Shown: positions 1-9,197, counted from the stretch's first letter. The stretch: DNA of 64,000 nucleotides from Pelagimonas varians (GCF_003208435.1 NZ_QKMF01000020.1:1-64000), one strand, 5' to 3'. Translations and numbers: made by a program. The notes: generated by a model from the sequence alone, not told the origin.

Positions 1-93
1 AACGACTTTGGCGCGCTCGGCGACACATCAACCCTCGCCGATCCGTCCGTCGTCGACGACCTCGTCGAAAATCGCATGAACCGGGAGAGCTGA
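1..93 (+). CDS. acs: Acetyl-CoA synthetase, C-terminal end only (partial)
   Basis: The first 30 codons of the window read through to a TGA. The peptide contains [16 protein letters not shown], which is the characteristic C-terminus of AMP-forming acetyl-CoA synthetase (the end of the lysine-acetylated C-terminal lid domain). The rest of the gene lies upstream of the window. The enzyme activates acetate with ATP and CoA. It fits its neighbours: adenylate kinase, three bases downstream, recycles the AMP that Acs produces, and an acetate-type symporter follows. The assignment rests on a short but very typical tail; a related acyl-CoA synthetase is the only serious alternative. Confidence 0.85.
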   Translation, partial: NDFGALGDTSTLADPSVVDDLVENRMNRES

Positions 94-96
94 ACC

Positions 97-783
97 ATGA
101 CAACTGGTACAACGACTCTCGCCGCTCCTGTGTTGATCTTGCTTGGCCCCCCCGGGGCCGGCAAAGGCACCCAAGCGCGGATGCTTGAAGAAACCTTCGG
201 CTTGATCCAACTGTCGACCGGCGATTTGCTGCGGGCTGCGGTTGCGGCCGGCACCGATGCAGGCAAACGCGCCAAAGCGGTGATGGAAGCGGGCGAATTG
301 GTCAGCGACGACATCGTCATTGCCATCCTGCGCGACCGTTTGAATGACAGTGATTGCGCCAAGGGGGTCATCCTTGACGGCTTTCCACGCACCACCGTCC
401 AAGCCGAAGCCCTTGATCGCCTGCTGGAAGATTCCGGCCAGCGCATCAACGCTGCAATCAGCCTTGAGGTTGACGACGCCGCGATGGTGACACGGATTTC
501 GGGACGCTACACCTGCGGCGCATGCGGCGAAGGCTACCACGACAGCTTCAAGCAGCCAAAGACCAGCGGCACCTGTGACAATTGCGGCGGTACGGATTTC
601 AAACGCCGTGCTGACGACAATGCCGAAACAGTGGCCAGCCGCCTTGAGGCATACCACGCCCAGACTGCTCCATTGATTGACTATTACCAAACCCAAGGCG
701 CGCTCAAAAGCGTTCCAGCCATGGGAGCTATCGACGATATCGCTTCAGCAATGAGCGCAATTGTTAAAGAGGCTGTTGCCTAA
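97..783 (+). CDS. adk: Adenylate kinase with zinc-type LID domain
   Basis: A 228-residue adenylate kinase that interconverts ATP+AMP and 2 ADP. The Walker A loop GPPGAGKGT lies at residues 17-25 and the LDGFPRT motif near 93-99. The LID domain carries four cysteines (C140, C143, C160, C163) in the Cys4 zinc arrangement, so this is the long, zinc-binding form. The start lies 3 bp after the acs stop, so the two are probably co-transcribed. Placed between acs and an acetate-type symporter, it looks like a specialised copy that removes AMP formed during acetate activation; the cell's housekeeping adk would normally sit with the ribosomal genes. The specialised role is inferred from context. Confidence 0.95.
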   Translation: MTTGTTTLAAPVLILLGPPGAGKGTQARMLEETFGLIQLSTGDLLRAAVAAGTDAGKRAKAVMEAGELVSDDIVIAILRDRLNDSDCAKGVILDGFPRTTVQAEALDRLLEDSGQRINAAISLEVDDAAMVTRISGRYTCGACGEGYHDSFKQPKTSGTCDNCGGTDFKRRADDNAETVASRLEAYHAQTAPLIDYYQTQGALKSVPAMGAIDDIASAMSAIVKEAVA

Positions 784-877
784 GGCACAGCCATCTGGCG
801 CCCCTTCCCCATCCGGGGCGCAATTCATGCCCTACCCCCTAGCGGGGGTAGGCAAACGGAGGAAGAGGAGGACCCGC

Positions 878-1165
878 ATGACGGATCACACATCTCACAA
901 CGCGCAAGACGCCAGTAAGTCCGATAAGGGCTATTGGGAAGCAAACGTGCGTATCATTCTGATTAGCTTGGTTATCTGGGCTCTTGTCAGTTTCGGCTTT
1001 GGCATTTTGCTGCGCCCTGCCCTTGCTGGTATCAGCGTTGGCGGCACTGACCTTGGCTTTTGGTTTGCTCAGCAAGGCTCGATCATTGTCTTTTTGGCTC
1101 TGATCTTTTTCTACGCCTGGCGCATGAACAAACTCGACCGTGAATACGGCGTCGAAGAGGAATAA
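878..1165 (+). CDS. DUF4212 small subunit of sodium/solute symporter
   Basis: A 95-residue protein with two hydrophobic segments (about residues 24-45 and 63-83), matching the DUF4212 family ('sodium/substrate symporter small subunit') that is found directly before VC_2705-type sodium:solute symporters. The ATG at 878 is chosen over in-frame starts further upstream because a purine-rich ribosome site (gaggaagaggagga) precedes it and because the family begins close to this point. It is followed after 5 bp by the large symporter subunit, so the two are translated together. The probable function is to support or stabilise the acetate-type transporter; the exact role in this family is not known. 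Confidence 0.88.
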   Translation: MTDHTSHNAQDASKSDKGYWEANVRIILISLVIWALVSFGFGILLRPALAGISVGGTDLGFWFAQQGSIIVFLALIFFYAWRMNKLDREYGVEEE

Positions 1166-1170
1166 GCGTA

Positions 1171-2955
1171 ATGGATCAGTTTACAATCAACCTGCTGTTT
1201 GTTGGCGCGTCCTTTGCGCTCTACATCGGCATCGCGATCTGGGCCCGCGCGGGCTCCACATCGGAATTCTACGCGGCTGGCCGCGGCATTCACCCCGTCA
1301 CCAACGGTATGGCGACAGCCGCTGACTGGATGTCGGCAGCCTCGTTCATCGGTATGGCCGGTCTCATCGCTTTCACCGGTTATGACAACTCGACCTTCTT
1401 GATGGGTTGGACTGGTGGCTATGTTCTGCTGGCTCTGCTTCTTGCCCCTTACCTGCGTAAGTTCGGCAAATTCACCGTGTCGGAATTCATCGGCGACCGT
1501 TTCTACAGCCCCACCGCACGCGTTGTGGCCGTGATCTGTCTGATCGTTGCATCGACCACATACGTTATCGGTCAGATGACCGGTGTTGGCGTTGCCTTTG
1601 GTCGTTTCTTGGAAGTTTCAAACACAACCGGTCTGCTGATCGGTGCATGTGTGGTTTTCGCTTACGCTGTTTTCGGCGGCATGAAGGGTGTAACTTACAC
1701 TCAGGTTGCTCAGTACTGCGTATTGATCATGGCCTACACCATCCCTGCGATCTTCATCTCCCTGCAGCTGACCGGCAACCCCGTTCCAGCTTTGGGTCTG
1801 TTTGGTGATCACGTTGCTTCTGGTGAGCCTCTCTTGCAGAAACTCGACGCTATTGTGGCCGAGCTTGGCTTTGCCGAGTACACGCAGCATCACTCCGACA
1901 CGCTCAACATGGTGCTCTTCACCCTGTCGCTGATGATCGGTACTGCGGGTCTGCCCCACGTCATCATGCGTTTCTTTACTGTACCAAAAGTATCTGACGC
2001 ACGTTGGTCTGCTGGTTGGGCACTGGTCTTCATTGCCCTGCTTTATCTGACAGCCCCTGCGGTTGGTGCCATGGCCCGTTTGAACATCACTGAACTGATG
2101 TGGCCAAATGGAACATCTGGTGATCCTGTGTCCGTCGAAATGATCGACGGCGAGCAGCAGTATGACTGGATGGCGACTTGGGAGAAAACCGGCCTTTTGG
2201 GTTGGGAAGACAAGAACGGTGACGGCCGTATTGCTTACTTCAACGACAAAAACGCCGACCAAGTTGCCAAAATGGAAGCTGCTGGCTGGGGTTCCGAAAA
2301 CGAGCTGACCAACTTCAACCGCGATATTCTGGTTCTAGCGAACCCTGAAATTGCGAACCTGCCTGGCTGGGTTATTGGTCTGGTTGCCGCGGGTGGTCTT
2401 GCGGCTGCTCTGTCAACGGCTGCTGGTTTGCTTCTGGCGATTTCGTCTGCGGTTTCGCATGACTTGATCAAAGGTTCGATCAACCCGTCCATCTCGGAAA
2501 AAGGCGAACTGCTGTCGGCACGTATTGCCATGGGTGTTGCCATTGCGGTTGCGACTTGGCTCGGTCTGAACCCTCCAGGCTTTGCGGCGCAAACTGTTGC
2601 CTTGGCCTTTGGTCTGGCGGCGGCGTCTATCTTCCCTGCACTGATGATGGGCATCTTTACAAAGGTGAACAACAAAGGCGCGGTTGCTGGTATGCTGGCA
2701 GGTCTCATTGTGACCCTGATCTACATCTTCTTGCACAAAGGTTGGTTCTTTGTTGCAGGCACCAACAGCTTTACAGATGCAGATCCTTTGCTGGGTACAA
2801 TCAAATCGACTTCGTTCGGTGCGGTTGGCGCAATGATCAACTTCTGTGTGGCCTTCACAGTCTCCAAGTTCTCTACACCTATCCCGAAAGAGATCGAAGA
2901 ACTGGTCGAAAGCGTGCGTATCCCACGCGGTGCTGGCGAAGCCGTGGACCACTAA
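1171..2955 (+). CDS. Sodium:solute symporter, acetate-permease (ActP-like, VC_2705) family
   Basis: A 594-residue polytopic inner-membrane protein with the SSSF fold. The N-terminal YAAGRGIHPVTNGMATAADW region is typical of ActP-like acetate/monocarboxylate:Na+ symporters. A soluble insertion around residues 300-390 (with the segment DKNGDGRIAYFND, which resembles a calcium-binding loop) separates transmembrane groups, as in the VC_2705 subfamily. It is transcribed with acs, adk and the DUF4212 subunit and ends at a strong terminator (3004-3036). Context and family point to acetate or another short monocarboxylate as substrate. The EF-hand-like DxNxDG loop could bind a divalent cation; this is inferred from sequence only. 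Confidence 0.92.
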   Translation: MDQFTINLLFVGASFALYIGIAIWARAGSTSEFYAAGRGIHPVTNGMATAADWMSAASFIGMAGLIAFTGYDNSTFLMGWTGGYVLLALLLAPYLRKFGKFTVSEFIGDRFYSPTARVVAVICLIVASTTYVIGQMTGVGVAFGRFLEVSNTTGLLIGACVVFAYAVFGGMKGVTYTQVAQYCVLIMAYTIPAIFISLQLTGNPVPALGLFGDHVASGEPLLQKLDAIVAELGFAEYTQHHSDTLNMVLFTLSLMIGTAGLPHVIMRFFTVPKVSDARWSAGWALVFIALLYLTAPAVGAMARLNITELMWPNGTSGDPVSVEMIDGEQQYDWMATWEKTGLLGWEDKNGDGRIAYFNDKNADQVAKMEAAGWGSENELTNFNRDILVLANPEIANLPGWVIGLVAAGGLAAALSTAAGLLLAISSAVSHDLIKGSINPSISEKGELLSARIAMGVAIAVATWLGLNPPGFAAQTVALAFGLAAASIFPALMMGIFTKVNNKGAVAGMLAGLIVTLIYIFLHKGWFFVAGTNSFTDADPLLGTIKSTSFGAVGAMINFCVAFTVSKFSTPIPKEIEELVESVRIPRGAGEAVDH

Positions 2956-3003
2956 AATATGATTGCCCTGCTGTTTCCCATTCAGTCGGGCAATTCATAA
3001 CCA

Positions 3004-3036
3004 ATCGGGGCACCCACGCGGTGCCCCGATTTTTTT
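3004..3036 (+). terminator. Rho-independent terminator after the acs-adk-symporter operon
   Basis: A perfect 11-bp stem (ATCGGGGCACC, 3004-3014, pairing with GGTGCCCCGAT, 3020-3030), a 5-nt loop and a run of seven T. It lies 48 bp after the symporter stop codon. A strong canonical terminator separating the acetate uptake operon from the next gene. Confidence 0.93.
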
Positions 3037-3155
3037 GATCAAACGGTACGAATGACAAAGGTTGTTCTTGCCAACCTTGCTCCAAATCAAGGCAGCAATT
3101 AACCAATGCCGCGTAGAAACGCATGTAACTGAATTCTATAAAATGAGCCTGATTG

Positions 3156-4979
3156 ATGCCTCTGGACACTGCCGCCCTTGCCCGTTTTCTCAGCGCTGTG
3201 CATCCCTATGATGCCCTGCCCCAAGAGGCGCTCACTGCATTGCTGCCCCGCTTTGAAACGCGGCTGTATTCTGCGGGCGATGAAATTTATACCTTGGGCG
3301 CAGAGCTGGAAGGATTGTACCTGATCCATGAAGGTCAGGTTGAAATCCGCGACGAAAACGATGTAGCGGTGTCGCTCTTGGGCCGACGTAATTCCTTTGG
3401 CGAACGCGGGCTGCTGCGCGAAGGCGTGTCTGTCACATCAGCGCGGGCCCTCGACGACAGCCTTATGGTAATTTTGCCCCGCGATGCATTTCATGACCTT
3501 CTGAAACAAGAAGAAGCCGCGCGCAAATTCTTTGACCGCACCCGCACCACCAAACCGCGCAAAGCCGATCTGGCCACCAGCCGGGTTGAAACCTTGATGG
3601 CGACCAACCCGCTAACCTGCGCCCCGGACGCAACAGTCCAAGAGGCGGCAGTCTTAATGCGGGACACCCGCGTGTCCTCAGTCTGCATCACGATTGATGG
3701 GCAACTCCAAGGCATTGCAACGATCCGCGACGTATCTGGCAAAGTCGTTGCCGGTGCCTTGCCCTTTGACACCCCTATATCCCAGATCATGACGGCCAAT
3801 CCGTTGACCTTGCCACCGTCGGCCATTGGCTCGGATGTCTTGCACATGATGATGGAACGCCGCTTTGGCCATGTTCCGGTGACCGACGCAGGCAAACTGG
3901 TTGGCATCGTGACACAAACCGATCTGACCCGATTTCAAGCCGTCAGTTCTGCAGAGCTTGTCTCGGAAATTGCCCATGCCAGAACCGCCGCTGAAATGGC
4001 TGTTGTGACCGCCCGCATTCCGCAATTGTTGTTGCAACTGGTGGCGGGCGGCAACCGCCACGAAGTTGTAACCCGCCTGATCACGGATATCGCCGACACG
4101 GCGACCCGGCGCCTTCTAGCCTTGGCCGAAGAGCAATTCGGCCCCGCCCCTGTGCCTTACTTGTGGTTGGCTTGCGGCAGTCAGGGGCGCCAAGAACAAG
4201 CCGGCGTATCCGATCAAGACAATTGCCTGATCCTGGACGACGCTGTCACCGATGAACAGATGGCGTATTTCACACGGATGGCCGATTTTGTCTGTACCGG
4301 TCTGGACACCTGCGGCTACATCTTTTGCCCCGGCGACATGATGGCCACCAACCCGCGTTGGTGCCAACCTGCCCGCGTCTGGCGTGACTATTTCCGCAAG
4401 TGGATCAACAAACCCGACTCCGAAGCGCAAATGCTTGCCTCGGTGATGTTTGACCTGCGGCCCATCGGCGGCGCTGTGTCCTTGTTTGAGGACCTACAAG
4501 AAGAGACACTTAAGGCGGCTGCCAAGAACTCGATCTTTGTGGCCCATATGCTGAGCAACTCGCTCAAACACACTCCGCCCTTGGGTCTGCTGCGCGGTTT
4601 CGCAACCATTCGGTCGGGCGAGCATAAGAACCAGTTGGACTTGAAACACAATGGCGTGGTGCCGGTGGTTGATCTGGGCCGGATCTACGCCTTGCAAAGC
4701 AAACTACCAGAGGCCAATACCCGCGCCCGTCTGGAAGGGGCAATGGCCGCAGGTGTGTTGAGCCAATCGGGCGGGCAAGATTTGCTTGATGCCTATGACC
4801 TGATTGCGGAGTCGCGGTTGGAACATCAAGCTGCGCAAGTTAAGGCTGGACAGGCACCGGACAACTATCTGGCACCGGCGGACCTGTCCGACTTTGAACG
4901 CAGCCACCTGCGCGACGCCTTTGTGGTGGTAAAATCGCTTCAGTCTGCAGTTGGACATGGAAAAGGGATGCTTGGGTGA
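3156..4979 (+). CDS. cNMP-binding / CBS-pair / DUF294 nucleotidyltransferase-like protein
   Basis: A 607-residue cytoplasmic protein. In order: a cyclic-nucleotide-binding-like domain (about 10-125), two CBS domains (about 150-270, with VEIR/TIRDVSG and VTQTDLTRF segments), a DUF294 nucleotidyltransferase-like domain with the motif GSQGRQEQAGVSDQDN (about 343-358), which resembles the GlnD-type active-site loop, and a DUF294 C-terminal domain. It follows the acetate symporter, a conserved arrangement in many proteobacteria, and probably senses nucleotides to tune acetate uptake or use. That role is inferred. The start is the ATG at 3156; a TTG lies directly before it and no clear ribosome site distinguishes them. 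Confidence 0.9.
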   Translation: MPLDTAALARFLSAVHPYDALPQEALTALLPRFETRLYSAGDEIYTLGAELEGLYLIHEGQVEIRDENDVAVSLLGRRNSFGERGLLREGVSVTSARALDDSLMVILPRDAFHDLLKQEEAARKFFDRTRTTKPRKADLATSRVETLMATNPLTCAPDATVQEAAVLMRDTRVSSVCITIDGQLQGIATIRDVSGKVVAGALPFDTPISQIMTANPLTLPPSAIGSDVLHMMMERRFGHVPVTDAGKLVGIVTQTDLTRFQAVSSAELVSEIAHARTAAEMAVVTARIPQLLLQLVAGGNRHEVVTRLITDIADTATRRLLALAEEQFGPAPVPYLWLACGSQGRQEQAGVSDQDNCLILDDAVTDEQMAYFTRMADFVCTGLDTCGYIFCPGDMMATNPRWCQPARVWRDYFRKWINKPDSEAQMLASVMFDLRPIGGAVSLFEDLQEETLKAAAKNSIFVAHMLSNSLKHTPPLGLLRGFATIRSGEHKNQLDLKHNGVVPVVDLGRIYALQSKLPEANTRARLEGAMAAGVLSQSGGQDLLDAYDLIAESRLEHQAAQVKAGQAPDNYLAPADLSDFERSHLRDAFVVVKSLQSAVGHGKGMLG

Positions 4980-4987
4980 GGCAGCCA

Positions 4988-5029
4988 AAATTCCATACAT
5001 GGAATTTGAAAAACTCTTGCAAGAGTTTT
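4988..5029. repeat. Two adjacent palindromes in the gap after the DUF294 gene
   Basis: AAATTCCAT-AC-ATGGAATTT (4988-5007) is followed at once by a perfect 20-bp palindrome AAAACTCTTGCAAGAGTTTT (5010-5029). The second resembles a small terminator hairpin ending in TTTT; the first could be an operator or a second hairpin. Both lie between the DUF294 gene stop and the start of the next gene at 5090. Confidence 0.55.
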
Positions 5030-5089
5030 GGCAGCGCATCCGGCGAGGGAACGACATAAAACACCCGTAGGGTGTGTTGGGGAGAGAAC

Positions 5090-5590
5090 ATGTTTTTGGA
5101 ATTGATCGCGGTCTTTGTTGCCGGGTTTGCTGGCGCGGGCGCAATAATGCTACTCAACAAAACGACCGGTGGGCGTTTGCCAAAGTGGCTTATCCCGCTC
5201 GGTGCTGGCGCTGCCATGTTGGCCGCTGGGATATCCAATGAATACAGTTGGTATAGCCGGACATCAGATAGTCTTCCCGATGGGATCACCATCGCCCAAA
5301 CCATAGACAACAAAGCCTTTTGGCGACCTTGGACATATGTTTTTCCAATGACCGACCGCTTTATTGCCGCCGATACCGGCAATATGGTCGCCAACACCGA
5401 AGAACCGGGGTTGTATTTGGCCGATCTGTATTTCTTTGGCCGCTGGAAGACCGTTCAAGTTGTCGAAATCATGGCTGATTGCAACAGCAACCGCCGTGCA
5501 GATCCAGCCATGGGCGATGGATCAGAGCCGGTTTGGCGCGATGTCGGCCCTGATGATCCGATTGTCAAAACCATTTGCAACGGAGGCTGA
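5090..5590 (+). CDS. Hypothetical exported or membrane-anchored protein
   Basis: A 166-residue protein with two N-terminal hydrophobic segments (about 1-22 and 32-48) followed by a soluble, probably periplasmic domain rich in aromatic residues (EYSWYSRTSDSLPDG, FWRPWTYVFP). I do not recognise a functional domain. The ATG at 5090 is preceded by ggggagag, a good ribosome site; an in-frame GTG lies 18 bp upstream. The stop is one base before the exonuclease start codon, so the two genes are translated together and probably share a role. Homologues tend to sit between DUF294 and exonuclease genes in Roseobacter-type genomes, as far as I can judge. Confidence 0.75.
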   Translation: MFLELIAVFVAGFAGAGAIMLLNKTTGGRLPKWLIPLGAGAAMLAAGISNEYSWYSRTSDSLPDGITIAQTIDNKAFWRPWTYVFPMTDRFIAADTGNMVANTEEPGLYLADLYFFGRWKTVQVVEIMADCNSNRRADPAMGDGSEPVWRDVGPDDPIVKTICNGG

Positions 5591-5591
5591 T

Positions 5592-7001
5592 ATGTTTACC
5601 AAACTCAGCCTTCGACTACGGATCTTCTTGTTTTTCTGCCTGATCGCTTTGGGCGGCACCACCTTGGTTTTGATTGCTCTTTGGCTAGGTCATGGCCGTG
5701 CCACTTCGACAACTGTGACCGATGGGTTCGTCTTTGCCGGTGTGATTGCAGTGCTTGGAACCGTCGGTTTAACCGCCGGTATCTGGCTTTTGTTCGATGA
5801 AAACGTCGCCAAACCGATTGAAAAGCTGGCTGCGGAAATGCGCACTCGTGCCCATGCCGGTGTCGGAAGCCATGTCGACACCGATGCCGCCCGCTACCTC
5901 GGGGATCTGGCCCCTGCGGCCAGTGCCGTGACAACAGCGCTCTCCGACACGGCCCTGTTGACAGCCCAAAAGGTTGCCTCGGAAACGGAACGGCTGGCCA
6001 ATGAAAAAGCCCGGCTCACCGCGCTGCTGACGGAAATTCCGGTGGCGATGATCCTTGTAAACCCGCGCGATCAAATTGTGCTCTACGATGGGCAGGCCGC
6101 CGAGGTGTTATCGCAGTTGGGGACCCCGCGCCTCAACGCCTCCATGAGCGACTATTTCGACAATAATTCGATTGGCGTAGCTCGTGCAAAACTGAATAAA
6201 ACCGGCAAGGAAGTCAGCTTTTGCGCTCAGGGCCGACACCATGACCAAAGCTTTGACGCGCGGATGAAGCCGATGCAAGGCGGCGGCTACATGCTTATGA
6301 TTGACGCGGAACATGTGAATATCTCCCCCGAAGCTTCGCGGCCTTTGGTCTATGATTTCGACCTTATGGAGGGCCAAGATCTGGGGACAGGCGCGGACAC
6401 ACCGTTGCGTCATCTGACATATGCCGTCTTTGATACCGAAACCACCGGTTTGCTTCCACACAAGGACGACATCGTCCAAATCGGTGCCGTGCGCGTCCTC
6501 AACTGCCGTATTGTTGCGGGTGAGCGGATCAACCAACTGGTCAATCCGGGCCGCCCGATCCCGCCAGCCTCCACCAAAGTGCACCATGTGACGGATGCAA
6601 TGGTGGCAGATGCACCGGACATCGGAACGGCTGGGGCCATGTTTCACCGGTTTGCCAGCGGTTCGGTGATTGTGGCGCACAATGCCCCCTTCGATATGGC
6701 GTTCTTGCACCGCGACAAAGACCGCATGGGCGTTGATTGGGATCATCCGATTTTGGACACTGTGCTGTTGTCAGCAGTCCTGTTCGGGGCCTCGCAAACC
6801 CACACGCTGGACGCCTTGTGCGAGCGTCTGGATGTGACCATTCCGCCAGAACTGCGCCACACAGCGCTTGGAGATGCCCAAGCCACCGCCGAAGTGCTGG
6901 TACGGATGCTGCCAATGCTGGAAGCGCGCGGGTTGGTCACCTTTGGTGACGTTCTTGAAGAAACCAAACGCCATGGCCGCTTGCTGGAAGATTTGAACTA
7001 A
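5592..7001 (+). CDS. Membrane-anchored DnaQ-like 3'-5' exonuclease with PAS-like region
   Basis: A 469-residue protein. Two transmembrane helices (about 10-32 and 44-68) are followed by a HAMP-like linker and coiled coil (about 70-145), a PAS-like region (about 145-245) and a C-terminal DEDDh exonuclease domain. The catalytic residues are visible: D281 and E283 in FDTETTGL, D368 in HNAPFD, H423 and D428 in HTALGD. The fold is that of the DNA polymerase III epsilon subunit, but the membrane anchor and sensory-type linker make a replication role unlikely. It overlaps the operon logic of the acetate symporter and DUF294 protein. A nucleotide- or RNA-directed signalling role is possible but unproven. 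Confidence 0.88.
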   Translation: MFTKLSLRLRIFLFFCLIALGGTTLVLIALWLGHGRATSTTVTDGFVFAGVIAVLGTVGLTAGIWLLFDENVAKPIEKLAAEMRTRAHAGVGSHVDTDAARYLGDLAPAASAVTTALSDTALLTAQKVASETERLANEKARLTALLTEIPVAMILVNPRDQIVLYDGQAAEVLSQLGTPRLNASMSDYFDNNSIGVARAKLNKTGKEVSFCAQGRHHDQSFDARMKPMQGGGYMLMIDAEHVNISPEASRPLVYDFDLMEGQDLGTGADTPLRHLTYAVFDTETTGLLPHKDDIVQIGAVRVLNCRIVAGERINQLVNPGRPIPPASTKVHHVTDAMVADAPDIGTAGAMFHRFASGSVIVAHNAPFDMAFLHRDKDRMGVDWDHPILDTVLLSAVLFGASQTHTLDALCERLDVTIPPELRHTALGDAQATAEVLVRMLPMLEARGLVTFGDVLEETKRHGRLLEDLN

Positions 7002-7067
7002 CAGGCAAACATCTACGGGACGGTGGGTGGGGCGACGCTTTGCAAAAGCCAGCGCCTCCCCCGTCAT

Positions 7068-7829
7068 TTAACGCTGCGGCAGCCGAACCGCGCCGTCCAA
7101 GCGGATGGTGGTTCCGTTCAGATAAGCATTTTCACAAATCTGGCAAACCATCTGCGCATATTCAGCCGGATCACCCAAGCGGTGCGGGAACGGAATATTC
7201 GCAACAATGCCCGCTGTGACCTCATCGGGTAGCCCTTCCATCATCGGAGTGCGAAACAACCCCGGTGCAATGGCCATAACCCGAACACCTTGCGCAGCCA
7301 TTTCGCGCGCTGCTGGCAGGCACATGGACGCGATTGCCCCTTTCGACGCAGAATAGGCCGACTGACCAAATTGCCCGTCTTCATAGGCGATCGAGGCCGT
7401 GTTAATCACCACGCCGCGCTCTCCGCCGTCAAGCGTCTCCTGTTCCATCATGGCGCGGGCCGCGTAGGACATGACATTATACGTCCCGATCAGGTTAACC
7501 CGAATGGTGGCTTCGAAGGCATCGACAGACAAGACACCCTCGCGGCCTACAATCCGTTTCGCCGGTGCAATACCAGCGCAGTTGACCGCAATCCGCGGTT
7601 TTCCCAACTGGTCGATCACTGTGTCAAACGCAGCCGCAACGGAGGCCTGATCGCCCACATCAGTATGAATGGCGATTCCACCGATTTGCATAGCCATCTT
7701 TACGCCGCCTTCGGCATCAAAATCCAAAATCGCAACTTTGGCCCCTTCGGCTGACAAACGCTGCGCTGTTGCTGCGCCCAAACCGCTGGCCCCGCCGGTG
7801 ACAACGGCCACTTGCCCTTTGATGTCCAT
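7068..7829 (-). CDS. SDR-family 3-hydroxyacyl-CoA dehydrogenase (HSD10-like), copy 1
   Basis: A 253-residue classical short-chain dehydrogenase. The cofactor loop GGASGLGAAT is near residues 12-21, NCAG near 88, and the catalytic serine and YxxxK (S in NTASIAYED, SAYSASK) are intact. It resembles type-2 3-hydroxyacyl-CoA dehydrogenases and would oxidise a beta-hydroxyacyl-CoA to the beta-keto form with NAD. It closely resembles the SDR at 51391-52155 over its whole length, and both follow a DctQ-DctM pair, so the module is duplicated. It is the last gene of a five-gene minus-strand operon. Substrate is inferred from context to be an aromatic or related acyl-CoA. Confidence 0.88.
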   Translation of the reverse strand: MDIKGQVAVVTGGASGLGAATAQRLSAEGAKVAILDFDAEGGVKMAMQIGGIAIHTDVGDQASVAAAFDTVIDQLGKPRIAVNCAGIAPAKRIVGREGVLSVDAFEATIRVNLIGTYNVMSYAARAMMEQETLDGGERGVVINTASIAYEDGQFGQSAYSASKGAIASMCLPAAREMAAQGVRVMAIAPGLFRTPMMEGLPDEVTAGIVANIPFPHRLGDPAEYAQMVCQICENAYLNGTTIRLDGAVRLPQR

Positions 7830-7880
7830 GAAAACCTCCCTTTTTTCGTTCCGTCACGAGGGCTGAGCCCCCTTGCCACC

Positions 7881-9197
7881 CTAGCCAGGTAACAAAAACA
7901 AAGTGATTGCTGGGAACGCCACCATAAGCGCCACCCGCAGCAAATCTGTGCCCACAAACCATAACACCGATTTATAGGTCTGTATCATTGACGTTCCGCC
8001 ATCCATCGCATTGATGACAAAAAGATTCATCCCTACCGGCGGAGTAATCAAGCCAACTTCGACCACAATCAGCACCAAAATACCGAACCAAATGGCCACT
8101 TGCTCGGGGCTTAGACCGAAATCCAGCGCCGAAATAACCGGAAAGAATATTGGAATGGTCAACAGGATCATCGATAGGCTGTCCATAAAGCAGCCAAAAA
8201 TGAGATATAGCACCAAGATCGCCGCCAAGACCAAGACCGGTGACAGCCCCAAATCCACCACCCAAAGCGACAGTTCTTGCGGAACGCGGGTGCGCGCCAA
8301 AAAGCCGTTATAAAACGCCGCGCCCAATACGATGAAAAAAATCATGGCCGAGGAACGCGCCGTATCCGCGAAACTGGCAAACAGCGTCCGCCAATTCAAA
8401 CCGCCATTGGCAAAGGCCACCAATCCGGTTCCCATCGCGCCGACAGCAGCGCCTTCGGTTGGGGTAAAGACCCCGCCGTAAATCCCGCCCACAACCGTCA
8501 CAAACACTAACAACACCGGCCAAACCGCCCGCAACGCCCGGAACCGTTCTGCATAAGGCACCGCCGGGCGCACTCCGGCGGCGGTTGGATTTAGCCGCAC
8601 ATAGATCGAGATCGCGATCATATAGCCCAGCGCCGCCAACAAGCCCGGTACAAAGGCCGCTAGAAACAGCTTGGCGATATTTTGTTCGGTCAAAATCGCA
8701 TAGATCACCAAAATCACCGACGGCGGGATCAAAATTCCCAATGTGCCACCTGCGGCCAATGTGGCCGTGGCAAAGCCGCCATCATAGCCATAGCGTTTCA
8801 GCTCTGGCAGGGCGACACGGCCCATGGTGGCGGCCGTCGCCAGAGACGATCCGCAGATCGAACCAAAGCCCGCACAGGCCCCGATTGCTGCCATGGCCAC
8901 TCCGCCCTTGCGGTGGCCCAACCAGCTTTCGGCGGCGCGAAACAAGGCTTGGCTCATCCCGCCCAAAGTCGCAAAATACCCCATCAGTAGAAACATCGGC
9001 ACAATCGACAGCGAATAGTTTGAAAATGTCGAATAGCTTTCGCTTTTCAGCCGCGCCAACGCGAGGTTGGGTTTGCCTGTCAGCACCCACATTCCGACGA
9101 AGCCGGCAATAAACATCGCCAGCCCGATCGGCACCCGTAAAAAGATCATCACCAGCAATGCCGGAAAGGAATATAGGCCAAGTTCAAGCGGGGTCAT
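7881..9197 (-). CDS. dctM: TRAP transporter large permease DctM, copy 1
   Basis: A 438-residue polytopic membrane protein of the DctM family, the ion-coupled translocation subunit of TRAP importers. The conserved segments FGSICGSSLATAATM and AAGGTLGILIPPS are present. The ATG at 9197 overlaps the dctQ stop (ATGA), showing translational coupling; the open frame runs further upstream but inside dctQ. It is very similar to the DctM at 52205-53512. No DctP gene lies in this operon, so it may rely on a binding protein encoded elsewhere, for example the one at 54167-55207. Confidence 0.93.
   Translation of the reverse strand: MTPLELGLYSFPALLVMIFLRVPIGLAMFIAGFVGMWVLTGKPNLALARLKSESYSTFSNYSLSIVPMFLLMGYFATLGGMSQALFRAAESWLGHRKGGVAMAAIGACAGFGSICGSSLATAATMGRVALPELKRYGYDGGFATATLAAGGTLGILIPPSVILVIYAILTEQNIAKLFLAAFVPGLLAALGYMIAISIYVRLNPTAAGVRPAVPYAERFRALRAVWPVLLVFVTVVGGIYGGVFTPTEGAAVGAMGTGLVAFANGGLNWRTLFASFADTARSSAMIFFIVLGAAFYNGFLARTRVPQELSLWVVDLGLSPVLVLAAILVLYLIFGCFMDSLSMILLTIPIFFPVISALDFGLSPEQVAIWFGILVLIVVEVGLITPPVGMNLFVINAMDGGTSMIQTYKSVLWFVGTDLLRVALMVAFPAITLFLLPG

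Noticed and set aside
28-696. Long open frame antisense to adenylate kinase
   Set aside because: A shadow of adk on the other strand; no ribosome site and no recognisable domain.
1618-2952. Several antisense open frames over the symporter gene
   Set aside because: They mirror codon bias of the real gene and have low-complexity or His/Arg-rich translations.
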